Assembly: GCF_910592395.1 (NCBI RefSeq)
Contig: NC_088319.1
Coordinates: 4,838,001-4,902,000 of the forward strand
Origin: Lineus longissimus
Lineage: Eukaryota; Nemertea; Pilidiophora; Heteronemertea; Lineidae
Direction: 5' to 3'
DNA length: 64,000 bases
Shown: positions 10,937-22,379 of the stretch, in pieces
How the letters are laid out: each line of letters starts with the position of its first letter
How positions within the stretch are numbered: the first letter of the stretch is position 1
The notes under the pieces: generated by a model
Database searches by the model: none
Told to the model about the DNA's origin: nothing
What the model saw: the letters and a program-made list of their open reading frames with translations, nothing else
Position numbers and translations under genes: made by a program

Positions 10937-13900
10937 CTCTAATCTCCCACTTACCTGTCCCATTTCCAAACCCTATCGCAAGTGACTAAGTCCGAATATT
11001 GCTAATTTTGGTTGGGGCAGAGCTCAATTTATGGAACAGCCTGGAGTAGTGACATGACAATGGACACTGTAAGGCTTTATGACAATCTTGCCTAGTCACG
11101 TAGTCGTTTACGTGTACTGCGGCTGGGCGACCGGGGCAATTAGGGTCACGGTTTCGTAACAGCTCAAGATCACTGTGGCGATTCGTTCACCATTTAACAC
11201 ACTGTATTTACACAATGGGAGCTACTACAACCGATCAATTGCCCAATGGAATAAGGGTGATTATAGAAGAGTCCTGGCTATTCTGCAGTTAAGCAGTGAA
11301 GTGGTCTAGGAACACCCACAAGGAGTCTTTAAACTGTGATCGGGCCTGATTGTTGATTTCATCACCTGTAGTTAAAAAGAGTGGCCTCGTCTTTGACATG
11401 GAAGGGTAAAGTCACTAGATTGGAACTGGGACGAAAGAACAGGGTGATCTACTGCCTGATAATGGGCATTAAAGAAAAAATTGAACAGAAGATTAACATT
11501 CTGATAAGGTTTTATTCATCATGAAAGTCAACATCAGCGTCATCAGGGTCAAACTCAAGCTCATCATTAACCTCTTCAAGTTCCCCATCTGCTGGATGCG
11601 GGATCACTGGGTCGTCATTCCCGTCCGGAAGAAGTCCACTTAGTCTCCACCCACTGACTATCACTTGGAATGCCACTCTTTCCCAGGCGAGACTGATCAT
11701 ACGTACTACTTCCTGGCGGGAAATCTGATCACAGTGTCCATCATCTTCGGTATGTCCAATCTTCCAGGCTTTCCACACCAATCTGAGATGACATTTAAAA
11801 CTGCGATTTACAGTTAAGTCCAAAGGTTGCAAAATTGAAGTGCATCGTCCAGGAATGAACGAATCCTGTCCATTTTGCCGCGGAATTTCCTCCGTAAACA
11901 GATGATGTCTATGGGCAGGGTAGCGATCCAAGATGAGGAGAAAGGTTGCTCCGGCAATAAATGGCACAACAATGGCTTGCAACCATTCGATCAATGACTG
12001 ATGTCTTGCCCAGCCATTCGGAGTACCTGTAACCTAAGATTAAAACGTTTCGTTTAGAAATAAAGAATAAATCGGTGCAATTCATGAAAATGTATGACTC
12101 ATTCTCCGATTGTATTGTTGCTCAGCCAGCTGATAGCTTTGGGAAATGGTTTCAAAGATCAACGTACTGCAATGATTCTAAAAATAGAACAGGATTCGTA
12201 AAAAGACCATTAAACACGAGGAGCAGGCAGATCATAGAGCTAGCTCCATTGGCAGTTGAAGATGATATGGTCATCTAACAGCTAATAAACCAGGATTAGT
12301 TAATGAAAAGGTTTACTTACTCGCACGTTCTGGGGAGCATGGGCTCGCAGTTCTGCAATAACTTCGCCTTCAGCATCCAAGCCCCTAAAGTTGACCTCAG
12401 CTGGTAGTTTTCGTCCATCGCTGGAGACGGCCAAGGTTACCGTGCATCCAATCTTCCCGTTCCCTCTTGAGGATCTGATGTCGATCGAATGTGATCCTGT
12501 TGTAGCCATTGTGGTTTTCGGCATCATGTCAAAGTTGACAAATGTTTCATCCATGTTGATGATCACATGGAAATTTCCATTTTGGATGATTTGAGACGTT
12601 TCCCTACGATAGACGGCCGCTATTTCCATAGCGTTGTCGGGGAGGGTTCGCGTGTCCTTATTCTTTCTTCGATGGCTTATTCTTTTTCTGAAAGGAAAAG
12701 GAGACCACTTTTAGCTTTGAAAAACGTAGCTTACTCCCCCATTACTGTCCATTTCTTGGTCATTGGGCCCATTATTCCATTATGGCAGAACAAAAGTTGT
12801 GAGAGAACCCAACCCAAGTGAGATACCAATTTACGAAATGGCTTCGTTGTTTTTACCTTTCTTTGAATCGGGTCAGCCAGTGATCTGACGCTCGGAAATC
12901 CTGATTGCGAGGCCTTTGCGCTCTCGTCTGCTGCCTTTGTTCCTCCGTCAGATTAGTCCACCATTGTCTGTATTCTCTGGCTGCTTGTGACTGGAGATCG
13001 ATCCCGGATACTGGAATTCCATGCTGGCGGCGTTGAATAAACCAGTCGTTGAGCTGATTTTCCATGTCTGCCCAAAACGCTGAAAAGGACAAACGGTAGG
13101 CCTATCAAGCAGACGGTGAAGGGATGAATCGGAGGGGGAGAAGAGTAGAGTATGCCTGAAATCTAAGAAGAGTCCCTGAATAATGTCGAACTATGGATAA
13201 AACCTCATTTCACAGTGAAAGCCTGAACTCACTGTCGCGCTTTTGCGCCGCGTTTTCACCGAGGCGCGGAAATCAATTGTTATTCATTAGGTGAACAAAG
13301 GATTCCCCGCCCGGCGGTGAAAATGCGGCGGAAAAACGCGTCAGTGAGTACAGGCCTTAATCTTATGGGCCTACTTCACTTAAAATTGTACATCTTTCGT
13401 AAATTCCTGACAAAAATGAGTTACCTTGTTCATCATTGCCATGCTGCCGAATCCTCCGCCGTCTCCTCTCAATTTGGGTGCACCTGTCGCGGCGTTCCGA
13501 CATCTCTTCATACTGGTCTAGCCATCTTGAGAATGTCCTTGGATGGATGCGGTGATGTACGGCAAAAGAACGACAAGACCGGGCATGCGCAATGCCCATC
13601 GCATGGTGCAGCCTAAAAGTATCAACGTAGTCCAAACGCTGATTCAAGCTGTAGCCATGAAGATGTCTCCTTTCTTGGCCTTCGTTAGCCGCACCATTAT
13701 TACCTCCGTCGTCACCACCATCACCATGCCCACCATTACCGCCACCATCACCGTCGTCACCGTTATCCATCGAATTCACGACCCAAAATCCAATGGCAAA
13801 GCAAAAAATCCAAAACAAACGCATCTCGTCGATTAACAAATCGAACCTCTGACAAAAACATCAATGAGTACACAAGAACTGTCCAACTTCTCTTATACTG

Positions 13901-14134
13901 TTTTGGAGAATACGTAATTGTTATGTCACTGAGGTCATCCGTAACCTCACCCGATTAGGCCTAGTGTAATTCTTTGCCAGGCTCTGGGGTGTGACAAGGA
14001 AGTCGACAGAACAATTATAATATTGATCCAGGGCATTCTGTTTCCGACCATACCCCACCCCATTTTATTGGACTTAGGATTTTCTGATGATTTTTCCGGG
14101 TTCAGGAATGGGACAGGTAAGTGGGAGATTAGAG
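10937..14134 (-). mobile_element. Complete pogo-type (Tc1/mariner superfamily) transposon
   Basis: The element is 3198 bases long with terminal inverted repeats of 28 identical bases (CTCTAATCTCCCACTTACCT...), flanked by TA at 10935-10936 and 14135-14136. The paralogous unit at about 34348-34362 has the uninterrupted site with one TA, so the ends are certain to the base. TA duplication and the transposase type (CENP-B-like DNA binding plus DDD catalytic core) place it in the pogo group. Inside is one minus-strand gene whose four exons join in frame without a stop. The element lies in the downstream flank of receptor G1. Intact ends plus an intact gene make it a candidate active, or very recently active, element. 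Confidence 0.92.
11512..13839 (-). CDS. Pogo-type transposase, four exons, apparently intact
   Basis: Exons run 13839-13425, 13079-12857, 12687-12321 and 12033-11512. Every intron is GT-AG (donors AAG/GTAACT, AAG/GTAAAA, CGA/GTAAGT; acceptors TTTTCAG, CTTTCAG, TCTTAG), and phases 1, 2 and 0 join cleanly to 508 residues. The N-terminal part has an acidic Gly/Asp-rich stretch, then a helix-turn-helix (FAVHHRIHPRTFSRWL). The CENP-B-type domain ends in WLTRFKER-KRIS, formed across the exon 2/3 junction. The catalytic core shows IINMDET (first D), LLILDRYPAHR (second D) and CTSILQPLD (third D), 35 residues after the second, giving DD35D. An acidic tail follows. The first Met may be further in (MRLFW or MDNGDD); the very N-terminus is the least certain part. 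The protein would bind the element ends and cut and rejoin DNA in the nucleus. Confidence 0.88.
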
Positions 14135-14167
14135 TATATTGGAGTATTTGGATATATCTTGTCATCG

Positions 14168-16613
14168 TCAATTACCATGATAAAACAGCTTCAATCGTAA
14201 CTGCTTCATTTGATCAAAGAAAACAGCACGAAATTGTGACCCACTTACGCAATAGAGGATGAAGTTGATAGCATGATTGCTATAAGTCATAGTTCTAGAG
14301 GAAAGGCGGAGAAGATAACCCAATGCTGCTTGTTGCTCTGATTCACTCGGATCTGGGAAAAAAATGGGTTGAAATGCATAGAAAACTTGGTTTGGCAATG
14401 CTAGAATGACGAACACGAGACTGACCACAACCAACATGGCGGTTATCCCTGTTAGATCTTTTTGAGCTTGCAGTGAGTGCTCTGGGTAGCCAAAGTGTAA
14501 CTGATATCCAAAGTGACCCAGTTGCTGGCAGATTATAGCCTCGGTTTAGTATACCTGGTTAGCATAAACTTGGCCGCCCACTGACATAGATTCATGCATA
14601 ATATGTCCTAGTTTACCTATATTAGGAATGTAAACAATAATAGTGCCATGCATGGAAAGTGGAGTTTGTCCACCTGAAATGTGCATTGAATTCACTATTG
14701 CAGTACAATAAATAAAATCACCCTCTCAACATCCCTAATCCATTGAATCAAGAATATCCAAATATCCAAACAATTATTTCATTCCATATTCCTTTTTTGG
14801 TCGAAAAATATAAGTCAAAGTAAGGGTCACTGAATGAATATAGGCCTACAAAGGTGAAACATTGATAATCCAAAAGAAGTAAGAATATAATCCACCAAAG
14901 GAACAACAAAATAAGTTTAACCTGTTCAGAAGAACTGGAACCAGGAAAGATGTAACAAAATTGACAAGGCAGGAAGCACTTGATCTTCACCACCACGTGT
15001 TTCATCATGGTTACTGTGGTCAATATGCTAATGAGCGGCTGATAATGAGCTGGACAAGCAACATCAAAAATGTGATAGCCACTTCGTTGATGACCAGAAA
15101 GGGTGTAAATTGTACTCATCCACTACAGTAAGACATGGTCAACACCATGGAATTGACCTTCTGCACTTGAAGTATCAGAAACAAAATCTATCCCTATTAC
15201 AAGATCAAAGGAATATGCCGCCTTGCAAACAAGCAGCCTGCTGAGTTTGAGAGATTATAGCAGACAAGTGTATAAACAAATTAACCCAAATGTGTGTAAT
15301 TAATCAAGCAGAAAGGTCCCTGTACCAGGCTGTATCATGATACCATACACAAGTTGACCACCAAGAATGTTATTGACAGTTTAGTTGAGGGGGAGGGGGC
15401 TGTGCTGGGTGGACTCCAGCCATTCATAAGCCTCATACATCAAGGGGTGTGCATATTCATTGAGAAAAGTGGTTGAATTCCACAGCCAAGATGTCAATCA
15501 AAGGTCTCCCATCAATGGTCTCTTGTTTTAGACATAGAAACTTTTTTTATCCCAATTAGAAGTTGGGGGTGGGGTGTGTGTTGGACAGTACTCACAATGA
15601 AATGCATTTTATGCTCTCAAAAGTGAAAAATGGAATACATGTTGCATTAGGATTGTAGTGTGGTATGTATCTAACAATATTAAGCATGTTTATTGAGGTA
15701 AAAAAAGATTTGGGCTGTGTCAGAGTCATTTCAAATAATGACCCCAGCTATCAAAGCACTATCTGAGATCAGTGCATTGAAACTGGAATGCACTAGATAG
15801 TACACAAACTAGGTCAATCCAGAACGAGGCTGACTTTGGCCTATTTTGTATAAGTTTTGACCCAGGTTGTACACTGTTGGGTATTCTGCATCTTCATTCT
15901 TCGTCTCATGTTTATGAGCAGCTTAAACATTATGAAGACATTACAGATTGTTATGACAATGAAAGGTATAGCTGCATACATGATGACACGTATAATACCC
16001 CATGCTGTGTAATAGAATGTAAAATAAGGTGCATACATTCGGCCTGCATCACACCAGGTAACTATACCAGGGTATGTGCTAACTTTAAAGAAGATGAGAC
16101 AGTGACTGTTTAGAGCAAAGAGTGAAATAAACAGTCCGCCAACACAAAGTATGTTCGCCTCTTTGAACAGATGAACTGTGCCTTTAAAGGGAATGTGACA
16201 CAAATGCAGCGCTCAAGTGTTAGTAGGAGGACGCTCCATGATGAGAACATCAGGGTGAACTCCACCAGAAAAATACTGACTTTACACATAGCATCTGAGA
16301 TTCTCCGTAATCTGATGTCATAGGCCAGGAAGAGCACATATTCTAGACATCCTACATAAAGTACTAACAAGTCACTCAGAGATAGGACTATCAGCAAGAT
16401 ACGTGTAGAAATGTGCCCGATTCTTCCACTGGAGACAACCATGATAGTTGCAATGTTGAAGATAGTTCCCATTGCAATGATGACTGGGGCAACATATGCA
16501 ACAAAAGCAAAAGCTATGAATGCCTCCCAGTGACCTCGGTCCATTAATGTATCTAGGGAATAATACTCAACTTGTTTTTTGTTCGTCAAAACGGATTGCA
16601 GTGTTTGTGTCAT
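14168..16613 (-). pseudogene. G1: class A GPCR pseudogene of the tandem array
   Basis: Starts at ATG 16613 and aligns over its whole length with the intact receptors G2, G4, G5 and G6. Transmembrane helices 1-4 read normally to about 16140, where a one-base loss in the stretch encoding helix 4 (cagtccgccaac against cagccccgccagc) shifts the frame. The frame then resumes as 16203-15880 with helices 4-5. Intracellular loop 3 is split by a 1406-base insertion (14471-15876). Helices 6-7 and the tail follow at 14467-14168, keeping the SNHAINFILYCVSGSQFR signature. Both lesions would kill the receptor. The rest is barely decayed, so inactivation is recent. Its downstream flank is interrupted by the pogo element at 14134. 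Confidence 0.9.
14471..15876. mobile_element. 1.4 kb insertion in G1, CAGTG...CACTG ends, TTG duplication
   Basis: Comparison with G2-G6 shows the reading 'gagcttgggtattc' interrupted: TTG (14468-14470), the insert, then TTG again (15877-15879). The insert begins CAGTGAGTGCTCTGGG, and its reversed end reads CAGTGTACAACCTGGG, an imperfect 16-base terminal repeat. The 3-base duplication and CAGTG/CACTG ends resemble CACTA-type elements, but the interior holds only short frames (longest about 120 codons, no motif), so it is non-autonomous or decayed. Confidence 0.8.
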
Positions 16614-16753
16614 GGTTGATAGCACCGCAATCTAATGACGCGTATTGTGAGTGAAAGTTCTCCGTTTTGATAGTAAGTGCCGTTGTCCCTTTTTATCAGA
16701 AAGGTAATAAATGTAATCGCCCTCGTCCTGAAATTCGAAGCAGGCAATTCAAT
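16614..16753. promoter_or_regulatory. Immediate 5' flank of G1 with likely 5'UTR splice acceptor
   Basis: In all six units the sequence just upstream of the receptor ATG on the minus strand reads '...agattgcag' followed by 11-12 bases and ATG. This looks like a 3' splice site, suggesting that an untranslated first exon lies further upstream. It is seen in every copy, but splicing is an inference. Confidence 0.4.
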
Positions 16754-17582
16754 GGGTGATTTCAAAGTTGGTTTTGGTTTTAGTGTTGGGTGTTAGTGTC
16801 AGTTTTATTCTTAATTTCTACCCCTAAAAACCTATGTCTGGATAAGACCAATTCGAGGTTTTAGTTTAACACCAACACCTGGTTTTATCTCAACACCTAA
16901 AACCTGGGCTGAAACTAAGAAGAGGTTTTATTCTGCAGGTAAAACTAACACCAAGATGGACAGAGATAAAACCTTGGAAAAACCAAACATACATGTGTTT
17001 CGGGTGTTTCCCTATTGTAACCGCTTCCGATCTATATAAATTTGGTCTTCTTCTTTCACGTCCATCATCATTCCTATTCCAAAATACCAGCAACTACTTC
17101 TTGAAATGGTACGAACAACATGATTTTTTTTTCTGAACACCAACACCAACTTTGAAATCCACTCGGTGTTAATGCCTAAGGTGATAGTTTTATTGGTAAT
17201 ACAAAATGCACTACAAATCTTCCAAATATAACACCGAGCTGGGATTAAGATCAGACCTTGGTGTTCCAATTGGTTTCAGTGTGAAACTAAAACCTAATTT
17301 GAAATAGGATAATGCTAAAACTGAGTGTCAAAACTAACACCAGAACTGATTTCATTTCTGGTGTTGTGGAGAGTTTTAGTTTTAGTCCCGGTGTTAGTTT
17401 TTGACACTAAAACCATCCCTTAGTTTTAAGCTTAAACCGGACATAATGCTAAAACGAACAAACACCGACTTTGAAAAAGGATGAAACTAAAACCCACTTC
17501 ATTTCAATGCTGGTTTAATCAAGGGTTTTAGTGTTCCATTTAGTTTTAAAACTAAATCTAAAAACTGACTTTGAAATCACCC
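16754..17582. mobile_element. 829-base element with GGGTGATTTCAAAG ends and AAT duplication
   Basis: Starts GGGTGATTTCAAAG and ends CTTTGAAATCACCC, flanked by AAT (16751-16753 and 17583-17585). The empty site is at about 21446-21452 ('gcaattcaatgtccagag'). The interior is crowded with short A/T-rich blocks in both orientations (GTTTTAGT, AAACTAA, AACACC/GGTGTT) rather than unique sequence. No coding frame is seen. A 3-base duplication would suit a Harbinger-like MITE, but this is not proven. Confidence 0.8.
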
Positions 17583-17669
17583 AATGTCCAGAGAATTAAT
17601 TGCTGTTTCTTCGACTGCCACGATAAACGGAGGCCTGAGGATTCATGTAATGGGTTGACAGCCAATGGG

Positions 17670-18247
17670 GATGAAAGGGTAGATGTCGTTCTGGGTGCCG
17701 ACAAATGGTACCCAGGTTCGAGATCGACTGGACAATAAGCACCCTGGGTGCCATTACACTAGACAAACAGCACCCAGCCTCTTCTTCTACACTTTTTCTA
17801 TACCTACAACCGAGGTTGGCCCCACGCACACGGAGGTAACGTGTCACGATACCGACGCAGCCATATCGACTGATTGTCAAGAAAAATACGCAGCAAATCC
17901 ATTCATTTTGTCATCACACAATTTTTTATTCTCTGAATATATCCCTCCTACATACATTTTCTGAATAAATCATCCGAAATGTGCTTTCAAAGACCTATAA
18001 GCCTAAACGCGTTTTTTTCTGGTTATCTGTTCTTTTTATTTCGCGCACTGCTGATGCCGCAAATACCACGGCGCGAGATAAAACGAGATTGCAAGAAACG
18101 TCCTCGTCCCTAAGATCCGTAAGCCAGGCAAAAAGAAGCTGGGTGCTGTTTGTCTAGTGTAATGGCACCCAGGGTGCTTAATGTCCTGTCGATCTCTAAC
18201 CTGGGTACCATTTGTCGGCACCCAGGACGACATCCACCCTTTCAGCG
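17670..18247. mobile_element. 578-base MITE with about 112-base inverted repeats, 8-base duplication
   Basis: The left arm (17670-17785) and right arm (18135-18247) are inverted copies carrying 'agggtrgatgtcgt', 'gggtgccgacaaatgg' and 'cagcacccagc'. The element is flanked by CCAATGGG at 17662-17669 and 18248-18255. The empty site is seen near 21533 and 35645 ('gacagccaatgggtgccg'). An 8-base duplication is typical of hAT-like (or P-like) elements. There is no transposase inside; frames in the arms are artefacts of the repeat. Confidence 0.88.
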
Positions 18248-18255
18248 CCAATGGG

Positions 18256-19374
18256 TGCCGCAATAGTCACATCAATTTCTGAAACTGCGTTGCATTTACA
18301 AGGTGTTGACTGTTTGCTCCTGTTTTCCTGGGTTTCCAGTTACAGTACTGTAGGCATTCGGAAAACACTTTTGTGGGCGTTGGGACATTCCTGACAACTG
18401 TTTGCCTGGTGCTGTGACGTAGATTTCCTCATAGACTTGCCTGAAACCTGCTATCAGTGATGTCGGATCGGTGTACATTTAATAGGTATGTGAACCTGAT
18501 AGTGTGCAATTATGGTGAATTATATATTACAGCATATCAACATTATTATCCCACACTTGCTTGGTTGCATGGATGGGAAACTTTTTTTTCATATTCCTGA
18601 TTGAATTTTTGTGGCATGTTTCCAAGTAGTAGCAGGTAGCAAAGAACTCAAGGGGCACTTTATTTGCTTCAAAGCCAAGCACTAAGAATTCAAGTATGAA
18701 TCAACTCTCAGATAACCAAGGTTGTGTTGTATAATGGTCCCCAAGATGTGGGTAATTTTGATGAGATGAACATCGTTCTTGGGCTTGCCTATTCACTGTG
18801 ATCAAGATGTGATGAGAACGGTTGTCTTATTTCTCCCGCTATGATATTCTTTTCCAACAGCAGCATCTTGGAAAACTTCCTTAAAAATTTGTCTGTAATG
18901 TAGACTGCGGCAATTCAACCCTGAATACTGCATGCATTATTCCCCTGGTTTCGTTTCTGCAAGTATCATTTCCCTCTCTGCATCACTTAAATAATGATTT
19001 AGAAACAAATTTGTTATCTGTGATCTGACGAAAGTCAACTCTGCCTGCACCTGTATAATAACTGTTTGAGTTGTGTCTGTCATTACATCTGTCCCTCAGT
19101 CAAGAATATCCATCAACCAGTCCACAGGGGCAAATATGAAACCACTCTTTGACTGATACTTGGTGTGATGTTAGCTTAAGGTATTGCAAATACTGTGTTT
19201 TGCATCTAACCCATTTTGGTGTCTATGTAGCCATCTTGAAAATATGCAGCAATAATGACGATTTTTTTATGATGGGTATGTCATCACATATTACCCAGGT
19301 TTTATTCTTATCCCAACACATTCAGTAGGTATGTAGGTGTTCATTAGGATGTACATGTTGGTTTCTCTTTTTGG
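18256..19374. repeat. Upstream flank of G1, shared with G4
   Basis: Non-coding; aligns with 27760-28475 and then 30990-31365, the upstream flank of G4 on either side of its TTAA element. A 60-codon frame on the minus strand (18478-18296) is partly kept in other units but is broken by frameshifts in several, so I do not call it a gene. Confidence 0.65.
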
Positions 19375-20248
19375 CTCACCGTAGGGGAGTCTTTACAAAA
19401 CCGCAGAGTCCGTCGTCCTTCGTCGTCTGTATCCTGTTTCAGTGGCATGTTTCGTAACCGCTAGAGTATGAACTTTAAACTCTGTATACAGGACCCTCCA
19501 GGTCAGGTGACCTCTCACACAGAAGTTCGTTTCAATCTGAGTCTTGACTTGGTCATCAGGGGGCTAACAGTGAAACATAAAAAGTGTGATATCTCTCTTA
19601 TAAGTGACTCTTTTTCGATACAATTTTCAGGGTTGGTTCTCCTAGCAAGGATACATCATATATCAGACGGGGTTTTGGTTTGATCTGATTTTCAAGGTTG
19701 CAGAGGTCAAATGGCGTTAACAGGCCGTTTGAGTGAAACTATGGCTCGTTTCTTTACCGCTTCAACTATGAACTTGAAATTTGGTACACATGACTCCCTA
19801 CTTGCCGACATCTATACATTCAATGATTGCTTGCTGATTGTGATGATTACAACTGATTTAAATTGCGTTTAACTTGACAAGTTGTTGTCTTTTCCTTCAT
19901 ATGATTTTGAAATACAGAATTAATCAATTTTTACGTTATGTAATGCATTATGTGTAACATAGTTTTAAGTCATGGAGACGATTTCACATCAGGAGCAATA
20001 TGTAACATAATCAGAAGCGGTGCATTAACACATAAAATATCATCATCAATCAGAGTTGATTTCAACCCGCACAGGTCTTTATTTCATGCATAAATGAACT
20101 ATTTGTATACATGTGAATAGAGTGCTGATGTGAAAATGATAATAAACAACTTGTGTTGTTGAAATACACCAAATGACGATAAACTGGTGATATGTCATCA
20201 TGATTTATAACTTGAAATGTTGAATTATTTGGATATATCTTGGCATGG
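19375..20248. repeat. M module: GGCTCACCGTAGGGGAGTC block and downstream flank of G2
   Basis: Begins TTTTTGGCTCACCGTAGGGG, also found at 31372 and 56479, and runs into the G2 stop region. It is collinear with 31370-32205 plus 34100-34378. Pieces include 'caggtcaggtgacctct' and 'aatggcgttaacaggcc'. No gene is seen. Confidence 0.65.
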
Positions 20249-21286
20249 TCAATTACCATGATAAAACAGCTTCAATCGTAACTGATTCATTTGATCAAAG
20301 AAAACAGCACGAAATTGTGACCCACTTACGCAATAGAGGATGAAGTTGATAGCATGATTGATATAAGTCATAGTTCTAGAGGAAAGGCGGAGAAGATAAC
20401 CCAACGCTGCTTGTTGCTCTGATTCACTCAGATCTGGGAAAAAGATGGGTTCAAATGCATAGAAAACTTGGTTGGGCAATGCAAGAATGACAAATACGAG
20501 ACTGACCACAACCAACATGACTGTTATCCCTGTAAGATCTTTTTGAGCTTGGGTATTCTGCATCTTCATTCTCTGTCTCATGTTTATTAGCAGCTTAAAC
20601 ATTATGAAGACATTGCATATTGTTATGACAATGAAAGGTATAGCTGCATACATGATGACACGTATAATACCCCATGCCGTGTAATAAAATGTAAAATAGG
20701 GTGCATCGACTCTGCCTGCATCACACCAGACTCCATCACCGGGGTAGATGCCAACTTTCATGAAGATGAGACAGTGGCTGTTCAGAGCAAATAGTGAAAT
20801 AAACAGCCCCGCCAGCACAAAGTATGTCCGCCTCTTTGAACAGATGAACTGTGCCTTTAACGGGAATGTAACACAAATGCAGCGCTCAAGTGTTAGTAGG
20901 AGGACGCTCCATGATGAGAACATCAGTGTGAACTCCATCAGAAAAATACTGACTTTACAAATAGCATCTGAGATTCTCCGTAATCTGATGTCATATGCCT
21001 GGAAGAGCACATGATCTAGACATCCTATATAAAGTACTAACAAGTCACTCAGGGAAAGGACTATCAGCAAGATACGTGTAGAAACATGCCCGATTCTTCC
21101 ACTGGAGACAACCATGATGGTTGCAATGTTGAAGATAGTTCCCATTGTTATGATGACTGGGCCAACGTATGCAACAAAAGCAAAAGCTACGAATGCCTCC
21201 CAGTGACCTCGGTCCATTAATGCCTCAAGGGAATAGTACTCACCCTGTTGTTTTTTTGTCACAGCGGATTGCAGTGTTTGTGTCAT
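20249..21286 (-). CDS. G2: class A (rhodopsin-like) GPCR, intact single exon
   Basis: 345 residues with seven predicted membrane helices. Landmarks are helix 1 with GTIFNIATIMVV, helix 2 with LSLSDLLVLY, helix 3 starting at the conserved Cys (AICKVSIFL) and ending LTLERCICV (ERC in place of DRY), loop 2 Cys in VWCDAGR for the disulfide, helix 5 MYAAIPFIVITICNVF, helix 6 VVSLVFVILALPNQVF, and helix 7 with NHAINFILYCVSGSQFR (NHAIN-type variant of NPxxY). The helix 7 ending resembles invertebrate peptide receptors of the FMRFamide-receptor kind, so the ligand is probably a peptide. That is family inference only. The start ATG lies 11 bases after a likely splice acceptor. Confidence 0.9.
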   Translation of the reverse strand: MTQTLQSAVTKKQQGEYYSLEALMDRGHWEAFVAFAFVAYVGPVIITMGTIFNIATIMVVSSGRIGHVSTRILLIVLSLSDLLVLYIGCLDHVLFQAYDIRLRRISDAICKVSIFLMEFTLMFSSWSVLLLTLERCICVTFPLKAQFICSKRRTYFVLAGLFISLFALNSHCLIFMKVGIYPGDGVWCDAGRVDAPYFTFYYTAWGIIRVIMYAAIPFIVITICNVFIMFKLLINMRQRMKMQNTQAQKDLTGITVMLVVVSLVFVILALPNQVFYAFEPIFFPDLSESEQQAALGYLLRLSSRTMTYINHAINFILYCVSGSQFRAVFFDQMNQLRLKLFYHGN

Positions 21287-22379
21287 AGTTGATAGTTCTG
21301 CAATCTAAACACACGTATTTTTAATGAAAGTTGTCCGTTTTGATAGTAAGTGTTGTTGTCCCTTTTTAATAGAAATGTAATAAATATAATCACCAGGCTC
21401 CAATTCGTTGCAGTAGTGAGGTTATGCTCCTGAGACAGGCAATTCAATGTCCAGAGAACTAATTGCTGTTTCATCGGCTGCCACCGAGACACGATAAACG
21501 GAGGCCTGAGGATTCATGTAATGGGTTGACAGCCAATGGGTGCCGAAATAGTCACAGCCATTTCTGAAACTGCTTTGCATTGACAAGGTGATGACCGTTT
21601 GCCCTATGTTTTGATATGTTTCCATTTACAGTACTGTTGGCATTCTGAAAACACTTTTGTGGGCGTTGGGACATTCCTGACAACTGTTTGCTTGGTGCTC
21701 TGATGTAGATTTCCTCATAGACTTGCCTGAAATTTGCCATCAGTGGTCTCGGATCGGTGTTCGTTTAATTGGTATATGAACCTGATCGCGTGCAATTATG
21801 ATGAATTATATATTACAGCATACGAAATATTAGCAACATCATCTCGTAATTGCTTTGTGGCATGGATCAGGATTGGACATTTTTTCATATTCCTGATTGA
21901 CTTTTTGTTGCATGTTTTCAAGTAGTAGCAGGCAGCAAAGAACTCAAAAGGCACTTTGTTTCCTTAAATGACAAGCACTCTGAATTCAAGTCTGAATGAA
22001 CCCTCAGATAACCAAGGTTGGTTTGTACACTGGTCCCTAAGATGTGTGTAACTTTCTATGAGATGAACATCTTTCTTGGACTTGCCTCTTCACTGTCATT
22101 AAAGTGTGATGAGAAATGTTGTCTAATCTCTCCCACAATGATATCCTCTTGCAATAGCAGAATCTTGGAAATCATCCTTAAAAATGTGTCTGCAATGTAG
22201 ACTGCGGCAATTCAACCCTGACTACTGCACGTATCATTCTCCTGGTTTTGTTTCTGCGTGACTGTATTATGTCCCATCTGTGCATCAGTTCATCACTAGA
22301 ATGATGATTGAGAAATAAATTTGTTAACTATTGTCTGACGAAGTCTTAGTATCTTGTATTCAATGATATTTTTATGGTA
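21287..22379. repeat. Upstream flank of G2, near-copy of the G5 flank
   Basis: Very close (about 95% by eye) to 35417-36480. It carries the likely 5'UTR splice acceptor beside the ATG. A minus-strand frame (21740-21422) matches an uninterrupted 105-codon frame in the G5 flank but is frameshifted here near 21605, arguing against a conserved protein. No other gene is seen. Confidence 0.65.

Noticed and set aside
14748-15119. 123-codon frame inside the G1 insertion
   Set aside because: No transposase or other motif; low-complexity hydrophobic content typical of chance frames in AT-rich DNA.
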